Origin: JAWPNA01 sp045402695
GTDB taxonomy: Bacteria > Acidobacteriota > Polarisedimenticolia > JACPZX01 > DASXTC01
NCBI GenBank assembly: GCA_045402695.1
Contig: JAWPNA010000148.1
Coordinates: 1 to 15,492, forward strand
DNA length: 15,492 nucleotides
Direction of reading: 5' to 3'
The stretch's first letter is position 1, and the number at the start of each line of letters is the position of its first letter. Below are positions 1 through 7,063 of this stretch, in pieces. The notes below the pieces were generated by a model. The model made no database searches. It saw only the letters and a list, made by a program, of their open reading frames with translations, and was not told where the DNA came from. The position numbers and the translations under genes were made by a program.

Positions 1-394
1 GCAGGTGCTTCACGCCGTTCTCATTCATGATGAGGAGCACGAAATCCGCCACGTTTCCTCCGAACTGCCAGCCCACGCTGGGACCCCCGATGCTGAAGAA
101 CGCGGGTGGGCCCATCGTGCCGTCCTTCCCGCGGCAGGTGAAGACGCCGCGGCCGAACTCGCCGCCCACGACGAATGCGCCCTTCGCGACGCTGGGGAAC
201 ACCCCGACGCACTCCGCGCGCTCGAGCAGCTCCTTGGGGATGCCCTTGTCCGGAGCGGTCACCGACATCTTGAGGACCTCCTCGGAGTCGCGCATCCGCT
301 TCTGCAGGTCATTCATGTCCTCCTTCCGAGCGAACGCGGGTGCCGCGATCAGTCCTGCAACGAGCATGATAAGAACCAAAGCTGATCTGCGCAT
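1..394 (-). CDS. SYLF-domain (Ysc84/DUF500) exported lipid-binding protein, 3' end cut by window
   Basis: The frame is open from an ATG at 394 to the window edge, giving 131 codons without a stop, so the C-terminus is missing. Residues 1-22 look like a Sec signal peptide (Arg-Arg, hydrophobic core, A-P-A-F-A before the cut). The mature part carries features of the SYLF family: 'IPKELLERAECVGVFPSV', then 'GGEFGRGVFTCR' and 'GGPSVGWQFG'. SYLF proteins bind phosphoinositides or other lipids; bacterial members are usually small exported or lipid-associated proteins of unknown exact role. The start is supported by an AAGGAG ribosome site (complement of 401-406) six bases upstream. It is the second of two minus-strand envelope genes, 87 bp after the DUF6600 gene. 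Family assignment is firm; cellular role is not known. Confidence 0.88.
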   Translation of the reverse strand, partial: MRRSALVLIMLVAGLIAAPAFARKEDMNDLQKRMRDSEEVLKMSVTAPDKGIPKELLERAECVGVFPSVAKGAFVVGGEFGRGVFTCRGKDGTMGPPAFFSIGGPSVGWQFGGNVADFVLLIMNENGVKHL

Positions 395-432
395 GACACT
401 CTCCTTTCTCTTATTCAATTGATGAACGAGCA

Positions 433-450
433 GTCGGCGGAAGCGCCGAC
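433..450 (-). terminator. Hairpin between DUF6600 and SYLF genes, possible terminator
   Basis: A perfect 7-bp stem (GTCGGCG/CGCCGAC) with a 4-base loop lies about 30 bases after the DUF6600 stop codon. On the minus strand it is followed by TGCTCGTTC rather than a clean T-run, so it may be a weak terminator, an mRNA 3' stabiliser, or nothing. Confidence 0.35.
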
Positions 451-481
451 CGCCTTCGGGCCATCCGACGGTCCGGCCCGC

Positions 482-1579
482 TTATGGAGCCTCGCCGCCC
501 GGATGATGACTCGAACTTGGCAGCTTGCGAGCGGGGCGTTCTTTGGGAGCTCTCTTTCGGTTCGTCCGGACCGAGGAATCGGCGGCGGGACGGCGAGCCG
601 AAGCATTGGAACTCGAGGCCGCGCGCGGCGCGCCGTGGGAGCCGGCTGGCTGCCTGTTGACGGCGTGCGCTTCCACCGCGCGGGCCGGTAAGGAACTCAA
701 GCGAGGTGCCGGCGCTGTTCGTCGAGCGCTCGAGAAGACCGGCGGGGTCGGGTCGCGCTTCTGATAGCTGACACGGCGGGCACCGTCTCCTCGGGCCTTC
801 GTCGAGGGCTTCATTGGCTTCTTTCCTCTCTCCGGCTCGGCTGCTTTCAGCCCACGCCTCGCCACCTGCGGATCGACGTTGAGCTGGGATCGGCTGACAC
901 GAGGTCCCGGAGCCACGCGGGCCACTTGCTCGATCGGCACCGCGCGGACTTTCCGACCGCTCGCTTTCTCGATCATCGCAACATCGGGACCTCTGTTCAC
1001 CACGACGTTCTTCTCGACCCTGATGTTGTTGACGACCGTGGTCCTGTTGATGATCACCTTCGTCCGTGACTCCGGCACCACATATGTGCGGATGCGCGGG
1101 GCGAGGAAGTCACGCGAGGAGACGAAGACGAAGCCCCCGGTCGCCGGCTCACCGGAGCTGAACGAAACTCCCACGCTGAAGTGTGGCGAGACCGGCGCCC
1201 AGCCGATGTAGTCCGGGCCCGTGCGGAAGACGACCCATGACGGAGCCCAGACATAGCCGGGCACCCAGACCCATCCGAGTGCAGGATCGAGGACCCACGT
1301 CCCATAATGATAGGGGATCGCGCCCCAGGAGTAGTCCGACACCCACGTGCATCCCAGATCGGAATACGCCCAGTGGCCGTCGTAGTACGGGTTCCAGCTC
1401 GTGGAGTAGACGTCAGGCTGCCAGACTTGTCCGTACTGGGCCGACACGAACCATGATCCATGGCTGCTCAGATTGGACTGGAAATAACTGAACGAAACGC
1501 CGGCGTGCGCCGGCGACGAGAAGAGTCCCGCAATAAGGATGATCAAGATCGCGAGTACGGCCGATTTTGCGTATCTCAT
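482..1579 (-). CDS. DUF6600 family exported Trp/Tyr-rich protein with basic disordered tail
   Basis: The protein has 365 residues. Residues 1-26 are a signal peptide ending S-P-A-H-A. Residues about 32-130 hold the aromatic DUF6600 pattern: 'YFQSNLSSHGSWF', 'VWQPDVYSTSWNPYYDGHW', 'SDYSWGAIPYHYGTWVLDP', 'GWVWVPGYVWAPSWV' and 'DYIGWAPVSP'. This WxPYxxGHW / GWAPYHYGxW arrangement is the family's signature. Residues about 165-200 are beta-rich and Val/Asn-rich. From about 225 to the end the chain is rich in Arg, Ala, Ser and Pro with no recognisable domain and is probably disordered. A very strong ribosome site, AGGAGGTGA (complement of 1584-1592), sits four bases before the ATG. The family is common in Acidobacteriota and deltaproteobacterial groups, and its function is unknown. 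A periplasmic or outer-surface location is inferred from the signal peptide. Confidence 0.85.
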   Translation of the reverse strand: MRYAKSAVLAILIILIAGLFSSPAHAGVSFSYFQSNLSSHGSWFVSAQYGQVWQPDVYSTSWNPYYDGHWAYSDLGCTWVSDYSWGAIPYHYGTWVLDPALGWVWVPGYVWAPSWVVFRTGPDYIGWAPVSPHFSVGVSFSSGEPATGGFVFVSSRDFLAPRIRTYVVPESRTKVIINRTTVVNNIRVEKNVVVNRGPDVAMIEKASGRKVRAVPIEQVARVAPGPRVSRSQLNVDPQVARRGLKAAEPERGKKPMKPSTKARGDGARRVSYQKRDPTPPVFSSARRTAPAPRLSSLPARAVEAHAVNRQPAGSHGAPRAASSSNASARRPAADSSVRTNRKRAPKERPARKLPSSSHHPGGEAP

Positions 1580-2003
1580 GATGTCACCTCCTCACCGCCT
1601 CATTTCTGCGGTTCCGAGAATTCAGGTGCGGGGTGCCTGTTCCTGTTGAATGACGAGCAAGTGTGATGCCAGGGATGAGCGCACATTCCCGCCGCATCCA
1701 GAGGATTTGACGTGGCCCCGTGTCCGACGAAGACGACCCGGCTGTCGAGAAAAGTGGACACGGCCGCGTTGTACTCGCGTGAGTGTTCGCGAGCGCGGGC
1801 CGACCCACCATCGAAACCAGAACTCGACACGACGGCGGCGCATCCGTTGCCGGCGCGCTTCTGTCCGAGCCTTCACACGCTGTCCAAGAACCTCGACAGT
1901 TTGCTCGCAGACGCCGCTGGCGGTTTCGAGCGCTCAGGATCAACGTAATGTGTTGCAGGGCGTGGCCTTTGCACGGCCGGAGCGCAGGGCTGAGCGGCTG
2001 GCA

Positions 2004-2023
2004 CCGACATTGCCACATGTCGG
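2004..2023. promoter_or_regulatory. Perfect 7-bp dyad, candidate operator
   Basis: CCGACAT and ATGTCGG flank a 6-base centre (TGCCAC), a 20-bp dyad of the size typical of a dimeric repressor or activator site. It lies about 95 bases before the start of the sortase-substrate gene. It could also fold as a hairpin if transcribed. The regulator is not identifiable. Confidence 0.4.
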
Positions 2024-2033
2024 GTGTACAGAA

Positions 2034-2085
2034 CCTCAGGGATGTCGATCCAACGCCATACCAGTCGGTGCGGCCCCCCCTGAGG
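2034..2085 (+). repeat. 8-bp inverted repeat in the leader of the sortase-substrate gene
   Basis: CCTCAGGG (2034-2041) and CCCTGAGG (2078-2085) are exact reverse complements separated by 36 bases, just ahead of the ribosome site at 2100. They could form a leader stem in the mRNA. The right arm ends 14 bases before the ribosome site, so folding need not block translation. Confidence 0.35.
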
Positions 2086-2116
2086 ACCATGACAGTCATA
2101 AGGAGGTAACCACATC

Positions 2117-2593
2117 ATGAGACGATTCATCCTCGCAATCGCAGTCGTCACCCTGACCGTCGCCGCGGGCGCGTTGTGGGCGCAGAGCAGCGGGATGGCT
2201 TTACACGTGACTGGGACCGTTGTCTCTTCGAGCAGTGATTCCCTCGTTGTCCGGACGGAGTCCGGCGCCGAAATGACCTTCGGCGTCGACGCGCAGAGCG
2301 TCATCCCATCGACCCTCACCCCGGACACGCGCGTGGAAGTCGCGTATCACTCGATGGATGGCGGCACGTACCACGCCGCCGAGGTGCAGCCGATGGACTC
2401 CGGCGCCACGACCCTCCCGCCGGAGCCATCCAATCAATCGTCCAAGCTGCCGTCGCAGGAGCCATCGAGCGCTTCGGCCCAGCCGACCGGCAACGAAAGT
2501 CTGCCGCGGACGGCAAGTCCCATTGTTCTGGTCGGACTGATCGGCCTGGCGTCTCTCGGAGCGGGGGCAAGCCTCCGCTTGCTTTCCCGGTAG
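2117..2593 (+). CDS. Small exported DUF5666-like protein with LPRTAS sortase sorting signal
   Basis: The protein has 158 residues. Residues 1-22 are a signal peptide ending A-L-W-A before Gln23. Residues about 29-92 resemble a DUF5666-type beta domain ('VTGTVVSSSSDSLVVRTESG', then 'RVEVAYHSMDGGTYHAAEV'). Residues 93-128 form a Pro/Ser/Thr/Gln-rich linker. Residues 129-134 are LPRTAS, followed by a hydrophobic stretch (about 135-152) and a short basic end (RLLSR). That order is the classic cell-wall sorting signal, with Ala in place of Gly at the fifth position. A sortase gene starts 96 bp downstream on the same strand with no clear terminator between, so this is very likely its substrate. The start is supported by AAGGAGGT nine bases upstream. 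Sorting-signal call is strong; the function of the mature domain is unknown. Confidence 0.85.
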   Translation: MRRFILAIAVVTLTVAAGALWAQSSGMALHVTGTVVSSSSDSLVVRTESGAEMTFGVDAQSVIPSTLTPDTRVEVAYHSMDGGTYHAAEVQPMDSGATTLPPEPSNQSSKLPSQEPSSASAQPTGNESLPRTASPIVLVGLIGLASLGAGASLRLLSR

Positions 2594-2689
2594 GCCGGTA
2601 GGTCCAACTGCGGTACGCGGTGGATCGCTCGACGCCACCCCCGGCGCTTCGATGATCCGCCGCGTGCCCGCAGTGGGCCGTCTCGCATC

Positions 2690-3349
2690 ATGGCCGCACT
2701 CGATTGCTTCGCTCGACGCCTGGGACGGTGGGCCGGCGGATCGTGCTACCTCCTCGCCGCGCTGACCCTGAGTTGGTGCGCCGCGTCGCTCCTCGATGCC
2801 GGCATCTCCTCGGCCCTGCAGTCACGCCGGCTCGAGGGAATCCTCCAGCGCGTGATCCCGGACGGCGGTGCAAATGGGGCGCGAACCGGCCTCGCATCGG
2901 CGACCCGTCGGGAGGCCGCCTCCAGCGGACTGGTGGGCCGAATCGAGATCGCCTCGGCAGACCTCTCCTCAATCATCATGGAGGGCGCGACCACGGCCAC
3001 ACTGCGCCGAGCCGTGGGGCACGTCGATGGCACCGCCTTCCCGGGAGAGAGGGGCAATGTCGCACTCGCTGGTCACCGCGAGACCCACTTTCGAGGCCTC
3101 AAGCGAGTGCGAGAGGGCGACACAATCCGGATCACGACCCCCGACGGCGTATTCATCTACGCGGTCGAGTCAACCGAGGTGGTCGGGCCCGATCGCATCG
3201 ACGTCCTGCGGCCAGCCGTCGAACCCACGCTGACGCTCATCACGTGCTTCCCCTTCAACTACGTCGGACCGGCGCCGCGGCGCTTCGTCGTGCACGCGCG
3301 CCTTGTCGAGCGGCCGGAGCCGAGGACGGAACGGATCGCTCGGAGATGA
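2690..3349 (+). CDS. Class D-type sortase transpeptidase
   Basis: The protein has 219 residues. An N-terminal membrane anchor spans about residues 15-36, followed by a linker and a sortase barrel from about 80 to 207. The catalytic residues are all present: His129 in 'GNVALAGHRETHF', Cys186 in 'LTLITCFPFNYVG', and the Arg pair 197-198 in 'PAPRRFVVHARL'. The T-C-x-P-F-x-Y-x-G signature fits class D. Sortases cut between Thr and the next residue of a sorting signal and join the protein to an acceptor. Some class D enzymes, such as Bacillus anthracis SrtC, use LPNTA-type signals, which matches the LPRTAS protein just upstream. No good ribosome site precedes the ATG, so translation may depend on the upstream gene; no alternative in-frame start looks better. 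Confidence 0.9.
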   Translation: MAALDCFARRLGRWAGGSCYLLAALTLSWCAASLLDAGISSALQSRRLEGILQRVIPDGGANGARTGLASATRREAASSGLVGRIEIASADLSSIIMEGATTATLRRAVGHVDGTAFPGERGNVALAGHRETHFRGLKRVREGDTIRITTPDGVFIYAVESTEVVGPDRIDVLRPAVEPTLTLITCFPFNYVGPAPRRFVVHARLVERPEPRTERIARR

Positions 3350-3527
3350 GGGCCGGCGGCTCTTCCCGAGGACGGCTAGCGCGCCGCGCCGGTCTCACGC
3401 ATGAAAGCGGCCTCGGGGTTGTCATGCAGCGATTCCGGGAAGACATGGTGATCGGCTGCTATTGAAAACACGCACCCCGAGCCGGGACGCGGCTGGACCG
3501 TCAAAGTCTTACTCCGTAAAAGACCTC

Positions 3528-3535
3528 TTCTGATA
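3528..3535 (+). promoter_or_regulatory. TTCTGATA element 13 nt before kinase 1 start
   Basis: TTCTGATA ends exactly 13 bases before the kinase 1 ATG. The same octamer occurs at the same distance before kinase 2. No usual ribosome site is present here. The element resembles an extended -10 region (TG-A-TA), which would give a very short leader. No matching -35 box was found. Confidence 0.35.
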
Positions 3536-3548
3536 GGCTACATGCGTC

Positions 3549-6215
3549 ATGCGACTGACACACGGAACCAGGTTTGGTCCTTATGAGATTCTCGCCCTGA
3601 TCGGCGCGGGCGGAATGGGTGAAGTCTACCGAGCCCGTGACACGCGACTCGACCGAAGCGTTGCCATCAAGATCCTCCCGGCGCATGCGACAGACCGGCC
3701 CGACCTGCGCGAGCGATTCGAACACGAGGCGCGGGCCGTCTCGAGTCTCAATCACCCCCACATCTGCACCCTCTTCGATGTTGGCTCTCAGGACGGTGTC
3801 GACTATCTCGTCATGGAGTACATCGAGGGCGACACCCTGGCGGCGCGGCTGATCAAAGGTCGGCTGCCTGTTGAGGAAACGCTGCACCTCGCCGTCCAGA
3901 TCGCCGGCGCGCTGGACAAGGCGCACCGGCAGGGCGTGGTGCATCGAGACCTGAAACCAAGCAACATCATGCTGACGACGTCCGGCGCGAAGCTGCTCGA
4001 TTTCGGCCTTGCCAAGTTGCGTCACCCTGGCACGGGGCTCGCCGCGGTTTCGGTTTCAACACTTCCCACAGAGGACCGAAGTCTGACGGCCGCGGGCGTT
4101 GTTGTCGGCACCCTGCAGTACATGGCCCCCGAGCAGCTCGAGGGGAAGGACGCCGATGCCCGTACCGACATCTTCAGCCTTGGCGCAGTGCTGTATGAGA
4201 TGATCGCCGGGCGAAGAGCCTTCGAGGGAGAGAACCAGGCCAGTTTGATCGCGGCGATTCTCGAGCGCGAGCCTCCCGCGATCTCGACCCATCAGCCGCT
4301 GACGCCGGCACCTCTGGACCGACTGGTGAAGCGCTGCCTCGCGAAGGATCCCGAGAATCGCTGGCAGACAGCGCGTGATCTGAGGTTCGAGCTGGAGTGG
4401 GTCGCCGGCGGAAGTCCCGAGGCTGGAGCCCGAGCAGCGGCCGTGGCCCGGCACAGCATGCGCGCGCATCTCGGCTGGGTCGCCGCGGGCGGTGTCTTTC
4501 TCGCGCTGATCGTCACGCTGGTCTGGGCAGTGACTCGCTTGAGACCGGAACCGGTGGCGGCCCTCCCCATTCGTTTCAGCATATCGCCCCCCGAGAACTC
4601 GACATTTGCCGTGGTTTGGGAGTCGCATAACCTGGCCCTCTCTCCGGATGGTCGTCTTCTCGCCTTCGTGGCCACCATTGGCAACAGCCAGCAGGTGTTG
4701 TGGGTGCGGCCGCTCGAGGCGCTGGCAGCGCGGATGCTGCCCGGCACTGAGGGAGCTTACTCACCTTTCTGGTCACCCGACAGCCGGTACGTCGCGTTCT
4801 TCGCGGATGGCAAGCTCAAAAAGATCTCAGCCACGGGGGGCCCTCCCCAGACACTTTGTACGGTCGCAGGATCAAACAACGGGAGCTGGGGGCGCGGGGG
4901 AACCATTCTATTCACTCAGCTCTTCGCGGCACTTGAGGGCGTCTACCAGGTCTCCGCGTCGGGAGGCGCGGCCACGCCCGTGGCAGGCACGAGCCCGACC
5001 GGTAAGGAGACGCGCCATCGTTGGCCGCACTTTCTACCCGATGGCCGTCACTTCCTCTATGTGGCGCATGATGCTCAGGAGTACATGCAACTCTATGTCG
5101 CATCACTAGGTCCCGGCGAAACCAAGGTTGTGGCGAATCTCGCGTCCCGCGTCGAATACGCGCCTCCGGGCTACCTATTCTTCACGCGCGACGGGACATT
5201 GATGGCTCAGCCGTTCGACGCCGAAAAGCTCTCATTCACGGGCGAGCCGGTTCCCATCGCCGAGAAGCTGCCGTACTTCATCTCCGGGTGGGCTCCATTC
5301 TCGACCTCCGGAAAAGGAGTGCTCGCCTACCAGTCCGGCGCCACGCTCTCACGGCTTGTCTGGTTTGATCGGACCGGCAAGGAGGTAGGTCTGGCCGGCA
5401 AGCCGGGCCAGTACGGAGGCCTGCGGCTCTCCCCGGACGGACAGAAGGTCGCCTTGGAAGTGCGCGACGCCGCCACCGGAACGTCGGACCTCTGGATCCT
5501 GGACCTGTCTCGGGGGGCCATGACGCGATTCACCCATGATCCTGCGCTCGAGTCAAACCCCATCTGGTCACCGGATGGGAGGACAATCCTCTTCGAGTCG
5601 CACGGTGGAAAAACGCTGGCCGGCCCCCGCCAGCAGACCTTGGGCACCAGCGACAGCAAGCAGGCCCCGATTGCGCGGGCAGAGAGCTTTCAATGGATGC
5701 GCGACTGGTCCATGGACGGACGGTTCATCGCGTATGACCAATTGGATCCGGACACCGGATATGACCTCTGGCTCCAGCCGCTCTTCGGGGATCGGAAGGC
5801 ATACCCACTCCTGCGGACCCAGTTCCAGGAGGGGGAAGCGGCGTTCTCGCCGGATGGCCGGTGGCTCGCCTTCGCATCCGATGAATCGGGAAAACCAGAA
5901 GTGTACGTGCTTGCCGCGAAAGGGTCGGGCGAGCGGTGGCAGATCTCCACTGACGGCGGCTTGCACGCCCGGTGGCGGCGCGACGGCAGAGAGCTGTTCT
6001 ACCTGGCGACGGATCACGCGTTGATGGCCGTGCCCATCAAGGAAGGAGCCGCCTTCGAGTCGGGACCCCCCACGTCCCTCTTCAAGATCGAAGCGGAGGG
6101 GTGGAACCTGTACGATGTCACGGCCGATGGCTCGCGTTTCCTGGTCAATACCGGATCCCGCACGAATCTCCCGATCAACGTGGTCGTCAACTGGACCTCG
6201 GATCTGAAACGGTGA
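3549..6215 (+). CDS. Transmembrane Ser/Thr protein kinase with PD40/TolB-like beta-propeller (kinase 1)
   Basis: The protein has 888 residues. A PknB-type (Hanks) kinase domain spans about 12-285: glycine loop GAGGMGEVY (19-27), Lys41, HRDLKPSN (132-139, catalytic Asp134), DFG (151-153), APE (193-195). A single membrane helix follows at about 308-328. The rest (about 340-888) is a series of PD40/WD40-like blades marked by 'LSPDGRLLAF', 'FWSPDSRYVAFF', 'FLPDGRHFLYVA', 'LSPDGQKVALE', 'IWSPDGRTILFE' and 'FSPDGRWLAFASDESG'. It ends in the 'VVVNWTSDLK' motif typical of this subtype. The kinase faces the cytoplasm and the propeller the outside of the inner membrane, so it should phosphorylate proteins in response to an envelope signal or protein contact. 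The start matches the conserved family beginning (GTRFGPYEI at residues 6-14), although no good ribosome site is visible. All catalytic residues are present. Ligand and substrates are unknown. Confidence 0.93.
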   Translation: MRLTHGTRFGPYEILALIGAGGMGEVYRARDTRLDRSVAIKILPAHATDRPDLRERFEHEARAVSSLNHPHICTLFDVGSQDGVDYLVMEYIEGDTLAARLIKGRLPVEETLHLAVQIAGALDKAHRQGVVHRDLKPSNIMLTTSGAKLLDFGLAKLRHPGTGLAAVSVSTLPTEDRSLTAAGVVVGTLQYMAPEQLEGKDADARTDIFSLGAVLYEMIAGRRAFEGENQASLIAAILEREPPAISTHQPLTPAPLDRLVKRCLAKDPENRWQTARDLRFELEWVAGGSPEAGARAAAVARHSMRAHLGWVAAGGVFLALIVTLVWAVTRLRPEPVAALPIRFSISPPENSTFAVVWESHNLALSPDGRLLAFVATIGNSQQVLWVRPLEALAARMLPGTEGAYSPFWSPDSRYVAFFADGKLKKISATGGPPQTLCTVAGSNNGSWGRGGTILFTQLFAALEGVYQVSASGGAATPVAGTSPTGKETRHRWPHFLPDGRHFLYVAHDAQEYMQLYVASLGPGETKVVANLASRVEYAPPGYLFFTRDGTLMAQPFDAEKLSFTGEPVPIAEKLPYFISGWAPFSTSGKGVLAYQSGATLSRLVWFDRTGKEVGLAGKPGQYGGLRLSPDGQKVALEVRDAATGTSDLWILDLSRGAMTRFTHDPALESNPIWSPDGRTILFESHGGKTLAGPRQQTLGTSDSKQAPIARAESFQWMRDWSMDGRFIAYDQLDPDTGYDLWLQPLFGDRKAYPLLRTQFQEGEAAFSPDGRWLAFASDESGKPEVYVLAAKGSGERWQISTDGGLHARWRRDGRELFYLATDHALMAVPIKEGAAFESGPPTSLFKIEAEGWNLYDVTADGSRFLVNTGSRTNLPINVVVNWTSDLKR

Positions 6216-6264
6216 GGTGACGAGGCATTCAGTCCGAACGAGAGCCGGTCGGGCCGCACCTCAC
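6212..6264 (+). repeat. Inverted repeat spanning the kinase 1 stop codon
   Basis: GTGAGGTG (6212-6219) and CACCTCAC (6257-6264) are exact reverse complements with a 37-base interior. The left arm includes the kinase 1 stop codon. It could act as a 3' hairpin, but no T-run follows, so a terminator role is uncertain. The rest of 6216-6334 shows nothing I can name. Confidence 0.3.
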
Positions 6265-6334
6265 TGCCGTCGGACCGGTGAATGGATCCTCCGTGTGGAC
6301 ACGCGCCGCCCTCGGCATGGATGTTGAACGTTGA

Positions 6335-6514
6335 TTACGTTGCTCTTCTTGTTACCGGACGTCTGCTGCCGAGAATAGATCGACATCGCCGAACCATTCG
6401 GTTCGCGCGTCTCACCTGTTGGCGCTCAACCGTATCGATCTTCTCACGTCCCGGGGTGCGCGGCAGCGGCTCGATGCGCACCAGGTCGAGCGGCTCGTGA
6501 ACCAAGCCGAACGC
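6335..6514 (-). pseudogene. Out-of-frame remnant, probably the downstream part of the SPFH gene
   Basis: In a different minus-strand frame, starting where the SPFH reading breaks down, the translation runs 'AFGLVHEPLDLVRIEPLPR' and then 'KIDTVERQQV' before degenerating into Arg-rich sequence and a stop. Its first 35 codons use mostly G or C in third position, as real genes here do. From memory, large SPFH/flotillin-like proteins have a similar 'FGL...L.LVRIEP.PR' stretch further along, so I infer an internal deletion plus frame change. An unrelated gene fragment is the alternative. Confidence 0.35.
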
Positions 6515-6908
6515 CGTCGGCGATTAAACCGCGCAGGTCGGTGAAGATGCCGAGCTCCCTCTTGTAGGCGGCCGACTTCGCGCCGATCTGAAAGGCGCGG
6601 CCGACTTGCGCGATCACCACGCCGATTTCGCCGTCCGGCACCTGCATCCAGGGAAACGTCTCGACGCGGTAGAGAAAGCGGAGATTCCACTGCAGGCCCG
6701 GCATCAGGAGATCCGCTTGGTAGTCCGGCTCGCCCGCGAGGGCGATCGGATTGCCCTCTGACGGCTCGCGCGGCGAGAAGCGCTTGGTGATGAGATTCAC
6801 TTGCGTAGGTGCGATCACGCGGATCGAGGCCAGCGTGATAAGGAGCGCGACGAACAACAGCACTCCGGCTGATACGCCGAGCGCGAGCCCCCTGCTGCTG
6901 GCCTTCAT
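6444..6908 (-). pseudogene. Truncated SPFH/flotillin-like (band 7) membrane protein
   Basis: The open frame gives 154 residues. It has an N-terminal membrane helix (about 9-28) and then 'IRVIAPTQVNLITKRFSPRE', 'YQADLLMPGLQWNL', 'VPDGEIGVVIAQVG' and 'IGAKSAAYKRELG', which read as the start of an SPFH-type membrane-scaffold protein. Intact members of this type are several hundred residues long. After 'FTDLRGLIADG' the sequence turns into Arg/Ala/His-rich nonsense and ends, while a plausible continuation appears in another frame. I therefore call it a broken gene. The ATG at 6908 is the only reasonable start, because a stop codon lies a short way upstream in frame; no clear ribosome site is present. 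It is divergent from the vWA gene. A short intact protein cannot be excluded, nor can a sequencing error. Confidence 0.6.
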
Positions 6909-6950
6909 GGTACGCAGGCCGGCATGAGAGGCTTTCCGTTAAACGGCGCG

Positions 6951-6987
6951 GTTCCCCGGCCGGGAACGATCCGGACGGATGGGTGTC
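6951..6987 (+). promoter_or_regulatory. GTTCCC/GGGAAC dyad and candidate ECF-sigma promoter for the vWA gene
   Basis: GTTCCC (6951-6956) and GGGAAC (6962-6967) form a near-perfect 17-bp dyad. Its right arm contains GGAAC, the usual -35 box of ECF sigma factors, followed 17 bases later by GTC (6985-6987), the usual ECF -10 core. This would start a leader of roughly 70 bases ahead of the vWA start at 7064. The left arm presents GGAAC on the opposite strand towards the SPFH remnant, but I see no GTC at the right distance there. Inferred from consensus only. Confidence 0.4.
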
Positions 6988-7063
6988 ATATGGAGTGACC
7001 TCGCGTGGATGACGAGAGGGACAGAGCCAGGCTGCCTGAGCTGCTGGACAAGGAGGGCACTCG

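Larger units (their letters stand above)
1580..2116. other. Divergent intergenic region, 537 bp, no gene recognised
   Basis: This stretch separates the minus-strand DUF6600 gene from the plus-strand sortase-substrate gene. Short open frames on both strands here are Arg- or Ser-rich, lack ribosome sites and show no family resemblance, so I call it non-coding. It should hold two divergent promoters, but I see no convincing -35/-10 pair. The right end carries two inverted repeats, listed separately, and a strong AAGGAGGT ribosome site at 2100-2107. Confidence 0.6.

Noticed and set aside
1584..2099. Open frames of up to 171 codons in the 537-bp divergent spacer
   Set aside because: Frames on both strands overlap each other, none has a ribosome site, and none shows domain-like patterning or secretion signals.
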